Source: Fidelibacterota bacterium
Lineage (GTDB): Bacteria; Fidelibacterota; Fidelibacteria; Fidelibacterales; Fidelibacteraceae
DNA length: 5,521 nucleotides
Reading direction: 5' to 3'
NCBI GenBank assembly: GCA_030629925.1
Contig: DAOVOB010000095.1
Coordinates: 1-5,521 of the forward strand
Part shown: positions 1-5,335 of the stretch, in pieces
How the letters are laid out: every line of letters begins with the position of its first letter
How positions within the stretch are numbered: the stretch's first letter is position 1
Position numbers and translations under genes: made by a program
The notes under the pieces: generated by a model
Seen by the model: the letters and a program-made list of their open reading frames with translations, nothing else
Told to the model about the DNA's origin: nothing
The model's database searches: none

Positions 1-480
1 GGCTTGGATGTATGGAGTAAAAACTGGATACGGACGAATCTCCCCATGGAAGATTATTACTCCTGGCAAGACATAAAAATTTCCGGTGATTGGTTGAGTT
101 TTACACATGCTGAAAACACCGGTGTGGCTTTTAGTATTCCAATTCCTGCTCTAAAAATTATTTCTATCTTTGCTTTATTATTTATTCTCTATTTCTTTTA
201 TAAAATATTAAAAGACAACCCGAATTGTAAACTTAATTACATTGCCTTTACTGTCATTTTTGCCGGTGCCATTGGAAATTTTATAGATCGTTTTGGGCGC
301 GGGCAGGTAACAGATTTTATTAAGGTCGATCTGGGCTTTTGGCCTTTTAATCCTTTTGCGATCTTCAATGTTGCAGATTCCTGTATTACGGTAGGCGTGG
401 GTCTTTATTTGATCTTTACCCTCATTGAGGAGATCAAGCACAAACGCTTAGCCGCAACAGAAGAAACTGAAAACAAGTAA
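1..480 (+). CDS. lspA: Lipoprotein signal peptidase (signal peptidase II), 5' end missing
   Basis: This is an inner-membrane aspartyl protease that cleaves the signal peptide from diacylglyceryl-modified prolipoproteins. The frame is open to base 1, so the start and most of the first membrane helix lie outside the window; the TTG at 4 is probably not the start. Numbering from that TTG, D2-V-W-S-K6 matches the conserved D-x-x-(S/T)-K at the end of helix 1, and N38-T-G-V-A-F matches the family N-x-G-A-A-F motif. G91-N-F-I-D-R and V102-T-D-F-I follow, then F121-N-V-A-D-S. By family comparison D104 and D125 are the catalytic aspartates. Hydrophobic stretches lie near residues 49-68, 79-93 and 127-140. 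The tail is charged (residues 142-158), as expected for a cytosolic C-terminus. The stop TAA shares its last base with the ATG of the next gene. About 158 residues are visible, close to full family length. Confidence 0.95.
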   Translation, partial: GLDVWSKNWIRTNLPMEDYYSWQDIKISGDWLSFTHAENTGVAFSIPIPALKIISIFALLFILYFFYKILKDNPNCKLNYIAFTVIFAGAIGNFIDRFGRGQVTDFIKVDLGFWPFNPFAIFNVADSCITVGVGLYLIFTLIEEIKHKRLAATEETENK

Positions 481-1493
481 TGAGTGATCAACTATATACA
501 GAAACTAATGGTTTTGACACCTATTGTATAGCTGTGCGTGGGGCGCAAAAACCTACACGTATTGATACTTTTGTTAGCGAATCTATAAAAGATATCTCGC
601 GTACTAAAGTCAAAGAGTTGATCGATCGGGAATTGATTACCGTCAATCGTCAAATAACTAAAAAAGCATCCTACAAGATCACACCAAAAGATATGATCAC
701 AGTTCGCATTCCGCGTTTTGTTCCTCTTGCGGTAGAACCCGAAAACATTCCACTTGATGTGATCTACGAAGATGATGATCTGATCGTGATAAATAAATCT
801 CCCGGTTTGGTCGTGCATCCCGCTGTCGGCAACCGTACCGGCACCCTTGTTAATGCCTTGGCTCATCGATGTACCACACTTTCAAATATCGGGGGTGATT
901 ACCGACCCGGTATTGTTCATCGACTGGACAAGGATACGTCAGGCGCTATTATAGCGGCTAAAAATAACAATGCCCATAATCTCATGGCACGAAAATTCGA
1001 ATACCGGCAGATCGAAAAATTCTACACAGCATTGGTCTGGGGTGTTTTTAAGGAACCAAAGGGCGTAACAACCAAATATATTGGACGGCACAAGAACGAC
1101 AGACAAAAATATGCCGCTTACGATGATCAGAGATTTGGTAAGCATGCCGAAACACGCTGGGAAGTCTTGGAAGCCTTTGAATTTATTTCTCTCGTCAAAG
1201 TACAGATCCTGACCGGTAGAACTCATCAGATCCGCGTTCATCTTTCAGATCTTGGGCATCCTGTGGTCGGTGATGAATTTTATGGTGGAAAAACTCAGAA
1301 ACTAGCCGGACTCTCTCCACGGCACCGTAAGATCGCTATTCATTTACTGGATATGATCGACCGGCAAGCCTTACATTGTTCTGAAATGCGTTTTGATCAT
1401 CCTGTCACCAAGGATCCCATGCGGGTCATTGCCCCCCTTCCGGAAGATATGAGCCGTTTGGTGGAACATTTGCGTGAAACCTTAATCAATTGA
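480..1493 (+). CDS. rluD: RluA/RluD-family 23S rRNA pseudouridine synthase
   Basis: This enzyme isomerises uridine to pseudouridine in large-subunit rRNA; RluD modifies helix 69 of 23S rRNA during 50S assembly. The 337-residue protein has an N-terminal S4 RNA-binding domain (about 25-80, with R27-I-D at its start and S40-R-T-K-V-K). A catalytic domain follows, with E97-D-D-D-L-I-V-I-N-K-S-P-G and the signature H147-R-L-D-K-D-T-S-G, where D150 is the catalytic aspartate. A later G-R-T-H-Q-I-R-V-H-L motif is also typical of the family. The ATG at 480 overlaps the lspA TAA (TAATG), so translation is likely coupled; lspA-rluD adjacency is common in bacteria. The family is certain. The exact target (RluD rather than RluC or RluA) is inferred from the S4 domain and the context. 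The 3' end is odd: the TGA is the end of the first heptad of the downstream repeat array. Confidence 0.93.
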   Translation: MSDQLYTETNGFDTYCIAVRGAQKPTRIDTFVSESIKDISRTKVKELIDRELITVNRQITKKASYKITPKDMITVRIPRFVPLAVEPENIPLDVIYEDDDLIVINKSPGLVVHPAVGNRTGTLVNALAHRCTTLSNIGGDYRPGIVHRLDKDTSGAIIAAKNNNAHNLMARKFEYRQIEKFYTALVWGVFKEPKGVTTKYIGRHKNDRQKYAAYDDQRFGKHAETRWEVLEAFEFISLVKVQILTGRTHQIRVHLSDLGHPVVGDEFYGGKTQKLAGLSPRHRKIAIHLLDMIDRQALHCSEMRFDHPVTKDPMRVIAPLPEDMSRLVEHLRETLIN

Positions 1494-1626
1494 CAATTGA
1501 CAGTTGACAAAGGACAATTGACAAAGGACAATTGACAAAGGACAATTGACAAAGGACAATTGACAAAGGACAATTGACAAAGGACAGTTGACAAAGGACA
1601 GTTGACAAAGGACAGTTGACAAAGGA
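1487..1626. repeat. Tandem heptad array, 20 x 7 bp (nine 14-bp higher-order units)
   Basis: The array reads as 20 consecutive heptads without a slip in phase. It opens with CAATTGA, CAATTGA (1487-1500). Nine copies of a 14-bp unit follow, starting at 1501, 1515, 1529, 1543, 1557, 1571, 1585, 1599 and 1613. Each unit is CARTTGA followed by CAAAGGA. Unit 1 and units 7-9 carry G at the third base (CAGTTGA) and units 2-6 carry A, which suggests block expansion by slippage or unequal exchange. A last CAATTTT remnant begins at 1627. The first heptad lies inside rluD and supplies its TGA. Every 14-bp unit contains TTGACA. There are no unique spacers, so this is not CRISPR. It resembles cyanobacterial STRR heptanucleotide repeats in form, but I cannot show kinship. 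The rest of the rluD-xerC gap (1631-1681) is AT-rich with nothing else clear. Confidence 0.97.
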
Positions 1627-1681
1627 CAATTTTTAGAAATTTAATTGAACAATTTTAATGTAATATCGTTAAACAACTATT

Positions 1682-2611
1682 ATGACATTTTTAGCAGCCA
1701 TTAACGATTTTCTCACCTATATGAGCTCGGTACGATCTTATTCTGATCATACCATAGAGGCCTATCGTCGTGATTTGGAGCAATTCTACACCTTTTCCTG
1801 TGAATATTTTAACAAGGATGTAGTATCTCTACATGAAATTGACAAAGTAACACTTCGACATTTTCTTGGTATGTTAACCGAGGCTAAATATAGTGCCCGT
1901 TCGGCAGCACGAAAACTTGCATCACTTAAATCATTTTTCAGATACTGCCTCAAACGTGGATGGATAGAAAAAAATCCGGCCTATTTCATTAAATCGCCAA
2001 AAATACCTCGTACACTTCCTACCGTTCTAAGCAAAGAACAAACCAGAAAACTTTTTCAGAATATAGACGTCCATGATTTCATAACGGCTCGCGATGCAGC
2101 CATACTGGAGCTTTTTTATGCTTCGGGCATACGTTTAAGCGAGCTGGTCAATCTATGTTTGAGGGATATCCAATTTCGGAATAAACTGATCTCTGTACTT
2201 GGAAAAGGGAACAAGCAACGCCTTATTCCTCTTGGTAGAATGAGCCAAGAAGCGCTTAAAGTGTATCTGCATTATTATGAACAAGAATTCGAAAAACCGG
2301 GAAACGATGATCCTCTTTTCGTATCGCGATTGGGAAAAAACATCTCCGTAAGAAATGTGCGTCTTCGTGTGGAAAAATATCTTAAAGAAGTTTCCAATGG
2401 TGCAAAAAAGAATTCCCCCCATGTTCTGAGGCACAGTTTTGCTACACATCTTCTGGATGAGGGCGCAGATCTGGAATCCGTACGCATGATGCTTGGGCAT
2501 GAAAGTTTATCCACTACACAGATTTATACCCATGTAAAAATGGAACGTCTGAAAGAAGCCTATACCAAAGCTCACCCACGTGCTGATAAGAAGAAAAAGG
2601 AAAACCAATAA
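1682..2611 (+). CDS. xerC: Tyrosine site-specific recombinase, XerC/XerD type
   Basis: This is a chromosome-dimer resolution recombinase that acts on dif with a partner Xer protein under FtsK control. At 309 residues it matches the usual Xer length of about 300. The N-terminal SAM-like core-binding domain (about 3-90) includes the typical S-x-x-T-x-x-A-Y-x-x-D-L pattern near residues 21-32. All six catalytic positions are present: R151 (G-I-R-L-S-E-L), K175 (G-K-G-N-K-Q-R), H247 and R250 (H-V-L-R-H-S-F), H273 (L-G-H-E-S-L-S) and nucleophile Y282 (I-Y-T-H-V). The ending A-H-P-R-A (297-301) favours XerC over XerD, though that split is uncertain. The tail is lysine-rich. I chose the ATG at 1682 because the N-terminal helix fits the family from there; no Shine-Dalgarno sequence precedes it. 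The housekeeping context and the absence of att-like repeats argue against a phage or integron integrase. Confidence 0.92.
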   Translation: MTFLAAINDFLTYMSSVRSYSDHTIEAYRRDLEQFYTFSCEYFNKDVVSLHEIDKVTLRHFLGMLTEAKYSARSAARKLASLKSFFRYCLKRGWIEKNPAYFIKSPKIPRTLPTVLSKEQTRKLFQNIDVHDFITARDAAILELFYASGIRLSELVNLCLRDIQFRNKLISVLGKGNKQRLIPLGRMSQEALKVYLHYYEQEFEKPGNDDPLFVSRLGKNISVRNVRLRVEKYLKEVSNGAKKNSPHVLRHSFATHLLDEGADLESVRMMLGHESLSTTQIYTHVKMERLKEAYTKAHPRADKKKKENQ

Positions 2612-2615
2612 GGGC

Positions 2616-2640
2616 AGAGACCAAGCAATGTCTTGTCTCT
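2616..2640 (+). terminator. Weak hairpin after xerC, possible terminator
   Basis: Five bases after the xerC stop, AGAGACCAAG (2616-2625) pairs with CTTGTCTCT (2632-2640). That gives nine base pairs with one bulged C and a six-base loop. An AT-rich stretch containing TTTT follows (2641-2650) rather than a clean U-run. It could end xerC transcription before the hpf promoter region, but the stem is modest. Confidence 0.35.
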
Positions 2641-2652
2641 ATAATATTTTCT

Positions 2653-2686
2653 TTGCACTGAATAAAATAATTGTCGTATATTTTTG
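2653..2686 (+). promoter_or_regulatory. Candidate promoter for hpf-hprK
   Basis: TTGCAC (2653-2658) lies 18 bases before TATATT (2677-2682), an acceptable sigma-70-like pair. The same stretch also fits the Bacteroidetes pattern: TTG at 2653-2655, then TATTTTTG (2679-2686) matching TAnnTTTG after 23 bases. Either reading puts a start site some 30-40 bases before hpf. AT-rich sequence yields such matches by chance, so this is tentative. Confidence 0.35.
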
Positions 2687-2710
2687 TATGAGCATTTAAC
2701 AAAATCAAAT

Positions 2711-2717
2711 AAAGGAG
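2711..2717 (+). promoter_or_regulatory. Strong Shine-Dalgarno site of hpf
   Basis: AAAGGAG ends six bases before the ATG at 2724. This is the only strong ribosome binding site in the window and it fixes the hpf start. xerC has none and the reductase has only a weak one. Confidence 0.8.
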
Positions 2718-2723
2718 TAGGCT

Positions 2724-3038
2724 ATGAAGATTTCGATCACAGCAAGACATTTTTCTATCTCCGAAGATACGCGCGCATACGTTGACAATGAAATCCAAAA
2801 GGTCGAAAAGATCTTTGATCGCATTGTATCCGCGAACATAATCCTTGAACGCATAAAGGATTATGAATATGAAACAGAGATCATTATCCAGGCACCGTTA
2901 AAAACGATGACCATTCATGAAAAAGATGAGGATTTGATCAAATCTGTTGATCTTGCTGTTAATAAAATTATACGCCAACTCAAAAAATACAAAGGGCACT
3001 TCAAAACCAAACATGAAAAACTTAACGACGATCAATGA
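2724..3038 (+). CDS. hpf: Ribosome hibernation promoting factor, short HPF/RaiA type
   Basis: This cytosolic protein binds the 30S subunit near the mRNA and tRNA channel and promotes inactive or dimeric (100S) ribosomes when growth slows. The 104-residue protein has the family layout: strand 2-7 (K-I-S-I-T-A-R), helix about 13-32 (S-E-D-T-R-A-Y-V-D-N-E-I-Q-K-V-E-K-I-F), three strands to about residue 65, and a second helix about 67-90 rich in Lys. The D-L-I-K-S-V-D-L-A-V-N-K-I-I-R-Q-L-K-K-Y-K segment is characteristic. There is no C-terminal dimerisation domain, so this is a short HPF or RaiA-like form rather than the ~180-residue long HPF. It has its own strong SD and a candidate promoter. 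hprK begins inside its last 26 bases, so the two are almost certainly one transcript. hpf next to hprK is known from other bacteria, including rpoN-linked clusters. Confidence 0.93.
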   Translation: MKISITARHFSISEDTRAYVDNEIQKVEKIFDRIVSANIILERIKDYEYETEIIIQAPLKTMTIHEKDEDLIKSVDLAVNKIIRQLKKYKGHFKTKHEKLNDDQ

Positions 3039-3990
3039 TCTCATTCGTGAGACAGAAAGCAAATTACTGCTAAGTCAGATCAATCCGGAAGTTGGCAGTG
3101 AGGCTGAGCTTACTTCATCGGCTCTGAATATTCCGGGGCTGGAGCTAACGGGTTTTTGGGAAGATTTTCCCAATCACAAATTGCAGGTTTTTTCAAAAAA
3201 AGAGATGCAGTTTATTTCCACGCTCTCTCCTGCCGCAATGCAGAGCCTTTTTAAAAAAATGTTCTCATTCAAGGTTCCGGGGCTCATTTTTGTAAACACA
3301 GGCAGAATTCCTCCGATCATTATTGAATTGGCAAATGAATATAAAGTGGCCCTGCTAAAAACAGACATTAATATTATGCAGTTTTTGCAGGATGCCGGAA
3401 CCTACTTGTACACCAAATTTTCTCCAACGACCATTGTTCACGGTGGTTTAGTTGACCTTTACGGTGTAGGCATACTTCTCACCGGAAAAAGCGGTATTGG
3501 AAAAAGCGAGATAGCTTTGGATATTGTTGAACGTGGTCATCGCCTTGTTGCTGATGATGTGGTCAGCATCCAAAAAACGGGCAGAAATGTTCTTATTGGC
3601 AAGCCTGAAGAACTTCTACAAGATACTATTGAAGTCAGGGGTTTGGGAATTGTCAATATCAGAAAGATCTTTGGTGCTCGAGCCGTCCGCGTACAAAAAC
3701 GTGTAGAAATGATGATCGAACTGCTGCGCTGGGATCCTGAAGAAAATTATGAACGTTTTGGTCTCAATGAGGATTTTACTAATATCCTCGGTGTTGATAT
3801 CCCGCATATCAGGTTACCCATCAATCCGGGTAAAACAATATCTGTTATCGTCGAAACTATTGCTCTTACCTATCTACTGAAGCTATATGGTGAAGATCCT
3901 GCTAAAGAAATGCAGGAGAAATTGCTGAAACAACTGAAAGAAAAATCAATCAATATTAATGAAGATATTATAGCAGATGACACGGAGTGA
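3013..3990 (+). CDS. hprK: HPr kinase/phosphorylase
   Basis: This bifunctional enzyme phosphorylates and dephosphorylates HPr or an HPr-like protein on the regulatory serine, linking energy state to carbon control. From the ATG at 3013 it has 325 residues, typical for the family. The N-terminal MurF-like domain spans about 1-130. The C-terminal catalytic domain has H143-G, the Walker A loop G158-K-S-G-I-G-K-S165, L178-V-A-D-D182 (catalytic/Mg aspartates), the signature E207-V-R-G-L-G-I-V-N-I and R248 in E-R-F-G. The K-loop region follows (R267-L-P-I-N-P-G-K-T, then V-I-V-E-T-I-A); Lys replaces the usual Arg after Pro-Gly. In-frame TTG at 2947 would add 22 atypical residues, so I prefer 3013. 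There is no close SD (AAAGGG at 2991 is 16 bases away), which points to coupling with hpf. No ptsH or ptsI is in view, so the partner HPr is unknown. The stop lies in a GGAGT-type heptad tract. Confidence 0.95.
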   Translation: MKNLTTINDLIRETESKLLLSQINPEVGSEAELTSSALNIPGLELTGFWEDFPNHKLQVFSKKEMQFISTLSPAAMQSLFKKMFSFKVPGLIFVNTGRIPPIIIELANEYKVALLKTDINIMQFLQDAGTYLYTKFSPTTIVHGGLVDLYGVGILLTGKSGIGKSEIALDIVERGHRLVADDVVSIQKTGRNVLIGKPEELLQDTIEVRGLGIVNIRKIFGARAVRVQKRVEMMIELLRWDPEENYERFGLNEDFTNILGVDIPHIRLPINPGKTISVIVETIALTYLLKLYGEDPAKEMQEKLLKQLKEKSININEDIIADDTE

Positions 3991-4012
3991 GGAAGCAAGG
4001 AGTAGGGAGTAA
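3984..4012. repeat. Degenerate GGAGTA heptad tract at the hprK stop codon
   Basis: Copies are GGAGTGA (3984), GGAAGCA (3991), GGAGTAG (3999) and GGAGTAA (4006), at spacings of 7, 8 and 7. The first copy contains the hprK TGA (3988-3990). The copies are imperfect, so an old decayed tract is likely. A second tract of the same kind lies at 4086-4107. Confidence 0.7.
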
Positions 4013-4033
4013 GCAGAAATTAGTTGTAAATGT

Positions 4034-4062
4034 AGGGGCTCGACACGTCGAGCCCTTTTTTT
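4034..4062 (+). terminator. Intrinsic terminator of hpf-hprK
   Basis: GGGCTCGAC (4036-4044) pairs perfectly with GTCGAGCCC (4047-4055). It is extended by a G-T and an A-T pair to 4034/4057, and the tip loop is effectively four bases. Seven T residues follow at once (4056-4062), as needed for rho-independent termination on the + strand. On the - strand no U-run follows. The hairpin is preceded by TAAATGTAG, also found at the 40-bp palindrome (4174-4213), so it may belong to a dispersed repeat family as well. Confidence 0.82.
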
Positions 4063-4085
4063 ATGTGCATTAATTATTACGTGTC

Positions 4086-4107
4086 GGAGTTCGGAGTATG
4101 GGAGTAC
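4086..4107. repeat. Second degenerate GGAGTA heptad tract
   Basis: GGAGTTC (4086), GGAGTAT (4093) and GGAGTAC (4101) are three near-copies at spacings of 7 and 8. The same core appears at 3984-4012 on the other side of the hprK terminator. The two tracts therefore bracket the hairpin. Confidence 0.6.
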
Positions 4108-4129
4108 GGTGTAAATAATAGACTTTGAT

Positions 4130-4159
4130 GCAAAGCCCTCAACAAGTTGAGGGCTTTGC
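4130..4159. repeat. Perfect 14-bp inverted repeat
   Basis: GCAAAGCCCTCAAC (4130-4143) and its exact reverse complement (4146-4159) are separated by AA. This is a strong stem, but neither strand has a U-run after it, so a classical terminator is not supported. It is one of four inverted repeats between convergent hprK and the reductase gene. Confidence 0.85.
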
Positions 4160-4173
4160 GATTATACGCCATA

Positions 4174-4213
4174 ATAAATGTAGAGCCACACCATGGTGTG
4201 GCTCTACATTTAT
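4174..4213. repeat. 40-bp perfect palindrome
   Basis: All 20 base pairs match about a centre between 4193 and 4194 (CCATGG at the centre); the match stops at 4173/4214. In RNA it would form a long stem with the four-base tip at its end. On the + strand TATTTTAC follows from 4214, a poor U-tract. The left half begins with TAAATGTAG after one A, the same leader as at the hprK terminator. Confidence 0.92.
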
Positions 4214-4227
4214 ATTTTACATGTATC

Positions 4228-4250
4228 GTCGCAAAACTTCGTTTTGCGAC
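4228..4250. repeat. 10-bp inverted repeat with TTC triloop, just downstream of the reductase stop
   Basis: GTCGCAAAAC (4228-4237) pairs exactly with GTTTTGCGAC (4241-4250). The next ten bases, TAAATATTTA (4251-4260), are themselves a palindrome and contain the reductase stop codon. In - strand reading the hairpin begins seven bases after that stop, a position fit for a terminator or 3'-end stabiliser, but no U-run follows it. Confidence 0.75.
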
Positions 4251-4257
4251 TAAATAT

Positions 4258-5217
4258 TTACAACTCAGGAATATCTTCTTCCGGAATTGCCCCAAAATCC
4301 GATGCTCCAATATTATCCAATACCTGTTTGTCTGTCTTTGCACCTGGAATAGCAACATGTACCGCGGGATGTGTAATACAAAAACGCAGAGCAAGCTGCG
4401 CTTTTGTTTGTTCGGGATACTTATCGTAAAGCGGCTGCATTTTTTCCAACTGTGTCAGGTAGGTTTTTAGTTTATCGGATGACAGATTCATTGAGCGATG
4501 ATCTTCTGCATCAAAAGTTGAGTCCTTGGTAAATTTACCCGTGAGAAAACCAAAAAGTAATGGAATGCGTGCAATGACTCCTATACCGTATTCTTCAGAT
4601 TTTTTGAATAACACATTTTCAGCTTCGCGTTCCAGTAAGTTATATCTAACTTGAATCACATCAATAAGATCTTTATGATCATCAAGCAGGAAGGCTTGAG
4701 AGGTTTCACCAAAAGATTGTATACTCCACCCGGCATGTTTGATCTTACCATCTTGTTTTAATTTTTCCAAAGCAAGCCAAGGCTCGTCACGCTGCAATTT
4801 TTCTGTATCGGGGCTGTGTAATTGCAAAATATCCAAGGCTTCCACATTTAATCGTTTTAAGCTTTTTTCCGCTGCGGAAATAATATAATCGTAATCCGCA
4901 TTTTGACGAATGGGTCCGTAACCGATATCATCGTCATTATTTGTATTATAAAAATCGTTACCTGCCTTGGTGGCAACCACGATCTTATCTTTAACACCCA
5001 TTTCTTCAAGAATTTCGCGGATCAGATCTTCGGAATGACCAAAGCCGTACACATCCGCCGTATCAATAAATGTCAATCCATTCTCAATGGCTTTTCTTAA
5101 AGCATTCTTCGATACTTCATCATCTGTCTTGCCCCAATTCATACCACCTATCGCCCATGCACCAAAACCAATGGTTGAGACGAGCGGACCGCGGGGACCT
5201 AGTTTTGTATATTTCAT
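4258..5217 (-). CDS. Aldo/keto reductase
   Basis: This is a cytosolic NAD(P)H-dependent oxidoreductase with a TIM-barrel fold, reducing aldehydes or ketones; the substrate cannot be told from sequence. The 319 residues start with the family pattern K-L-G-x-x-G-x-x-V-S-x-I-G-F-G. The catalytic tetrad is present: D52 (F-I-D-T-A-D-V-Y-G), Y57, K84 (A-T-K-A-G) and H134 (L-Q-L-H-S-P). Late cofactor-binding features include I290-P-G-A-K-T and the following D/N positions. It resembles the general stress / YhdN-like or auxin-induced-protein type of AKR. The ATG at 5217 is preceded on its own strand by AGGGAT (six-base spacing from GGGA) and an A-rich leader. It ends at TAA 4260-4258, facing hprK. An S9 peptidase gene lies 115 bases upstream on the same strand with no clear terminator between, so co-transcription is possible. 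Confidence 0.92.
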   Translation of the reverse strand: MKYTKLGPRGPLVSTIGFGAWAIGGMNWGKTDDEVSKNALRKAIENGLTFIDTADVYGFGHSEDLIREILEEMGVKDKIVVATKAGNDFYNTNNDDDIGYGPIRQNADYDYIISAAEKSLKRLNVEALDILQLHSPDTEKLQRDEPWLALEKLKQDGKIKHAGWSIQSFGETSQAFLLDDHKDLIDVIQVRYNLLEREAENVLFKKSEEYGIGVIARIPLLFGFLTGKFTKDSTFDAEDHRSMNLSSDKLKTYLTQLEKMQPLYDKYPEQTKAQLALRFCITHPAVHVAIPGAKTDKQVLDNIGASDFGAIPEEDIPEL

Positions 5218-5241
5218 TTTTTATCCCTATGATTTTTTTTT
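5218..5241 (-). promoter_or_regulatory. A-rich leader and weak ribosome binding site of the reductase
   Basis: On the - strand the reductase ATG is preceded by AGGGAT (5228-5223), a weak Shine-Dalgarno match. Upstream lies a run of nine A (5241-5233). A-rich leaders help initiation in lineages that use Shine-Dalgarno sequences little; that role here is inferred. I found no convincing -35/-10 pair in 5242-5332. Confidence 0.35.
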
Positions 5242-5314
5242 GAGATTTTTCTTTATTTACTGTCTCGGCAAACACTTGGGTCAGCCGCTACAATCAATAT
5301 TCAACAATTAAAAT

Positions 5315-5335
5315 CTACCTACTACCTACTTCTTA
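5315..5335. repeat. Three-copy heptad tract at the S9 peptidase stop
   Basis: On the + strand it reads CTACCTA (5315), CTACCTA (5322), CTTCTTA (5329). On the - strand it is TAAGAAG, TAGGTAG, TAGGTAG, and the first TAA is the stop codon of the peptidase gene. Two copies are identical and the third matches at 5 of 7 positions. Confidence 0.6.

Noticed and set aside
1397..1594. 65-codon open frame on the - strand across the heptad array, with a periodic Cys/Leu/Val peptide
   Set aside because: It is the translation of the tandem repeat plus antisense rluD; the periodicity comes from the DNA repeat, and there is no start signal or family match.
1487..1626. CRISPR array or iteron-type replication origin
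   Set aside because: The repeats are contiguous with no unique spacers and are too short for CRISPR. No rep gene, DnaA boxes or AT-rich unwinding region of the right form accompanies them.
1682..2611. Phage or mobile-element integrase
   Set aside because: Length, the A-H-P-R-A ending and position among housekeeping genes fit XerC. No att-like direct repeats, tRNA or cargo genes are visible.
2947..3012. Longer hprK start at TTG 2947
   Set aside because: The 22 extra residues lie fully inside hpf in another frame and are unlike HprK N-termini. ATG 3013 gives the usual family length.
4130..4250. Riboswitch or structured ncRNA in the convergent gap
   Set aside because: The stems are simple hairpins in a 3'-to-3' region, with no conserved ligand-binding motif and no downstream gene to control.
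3991..4257. Insertion sequence or MITE as a whole
   Set aside because: No outer terminal inverted repeats joining the ends of the region and no target-site duplication could be seen; the inverted repeats are separate local hairpins.
4077..4470. Open frames on both strands across the hairpin cluster and reductase 3' end
   Set aside because: They run over palindromes and antisense to the reductase, with no coding character or start signals.
5242..5332. Promoter for the reductase or terminator for the S9 peptidase
   Set aside because: No properly spaced -35/-10 pair and no stem with a U-run were found on the - strand.
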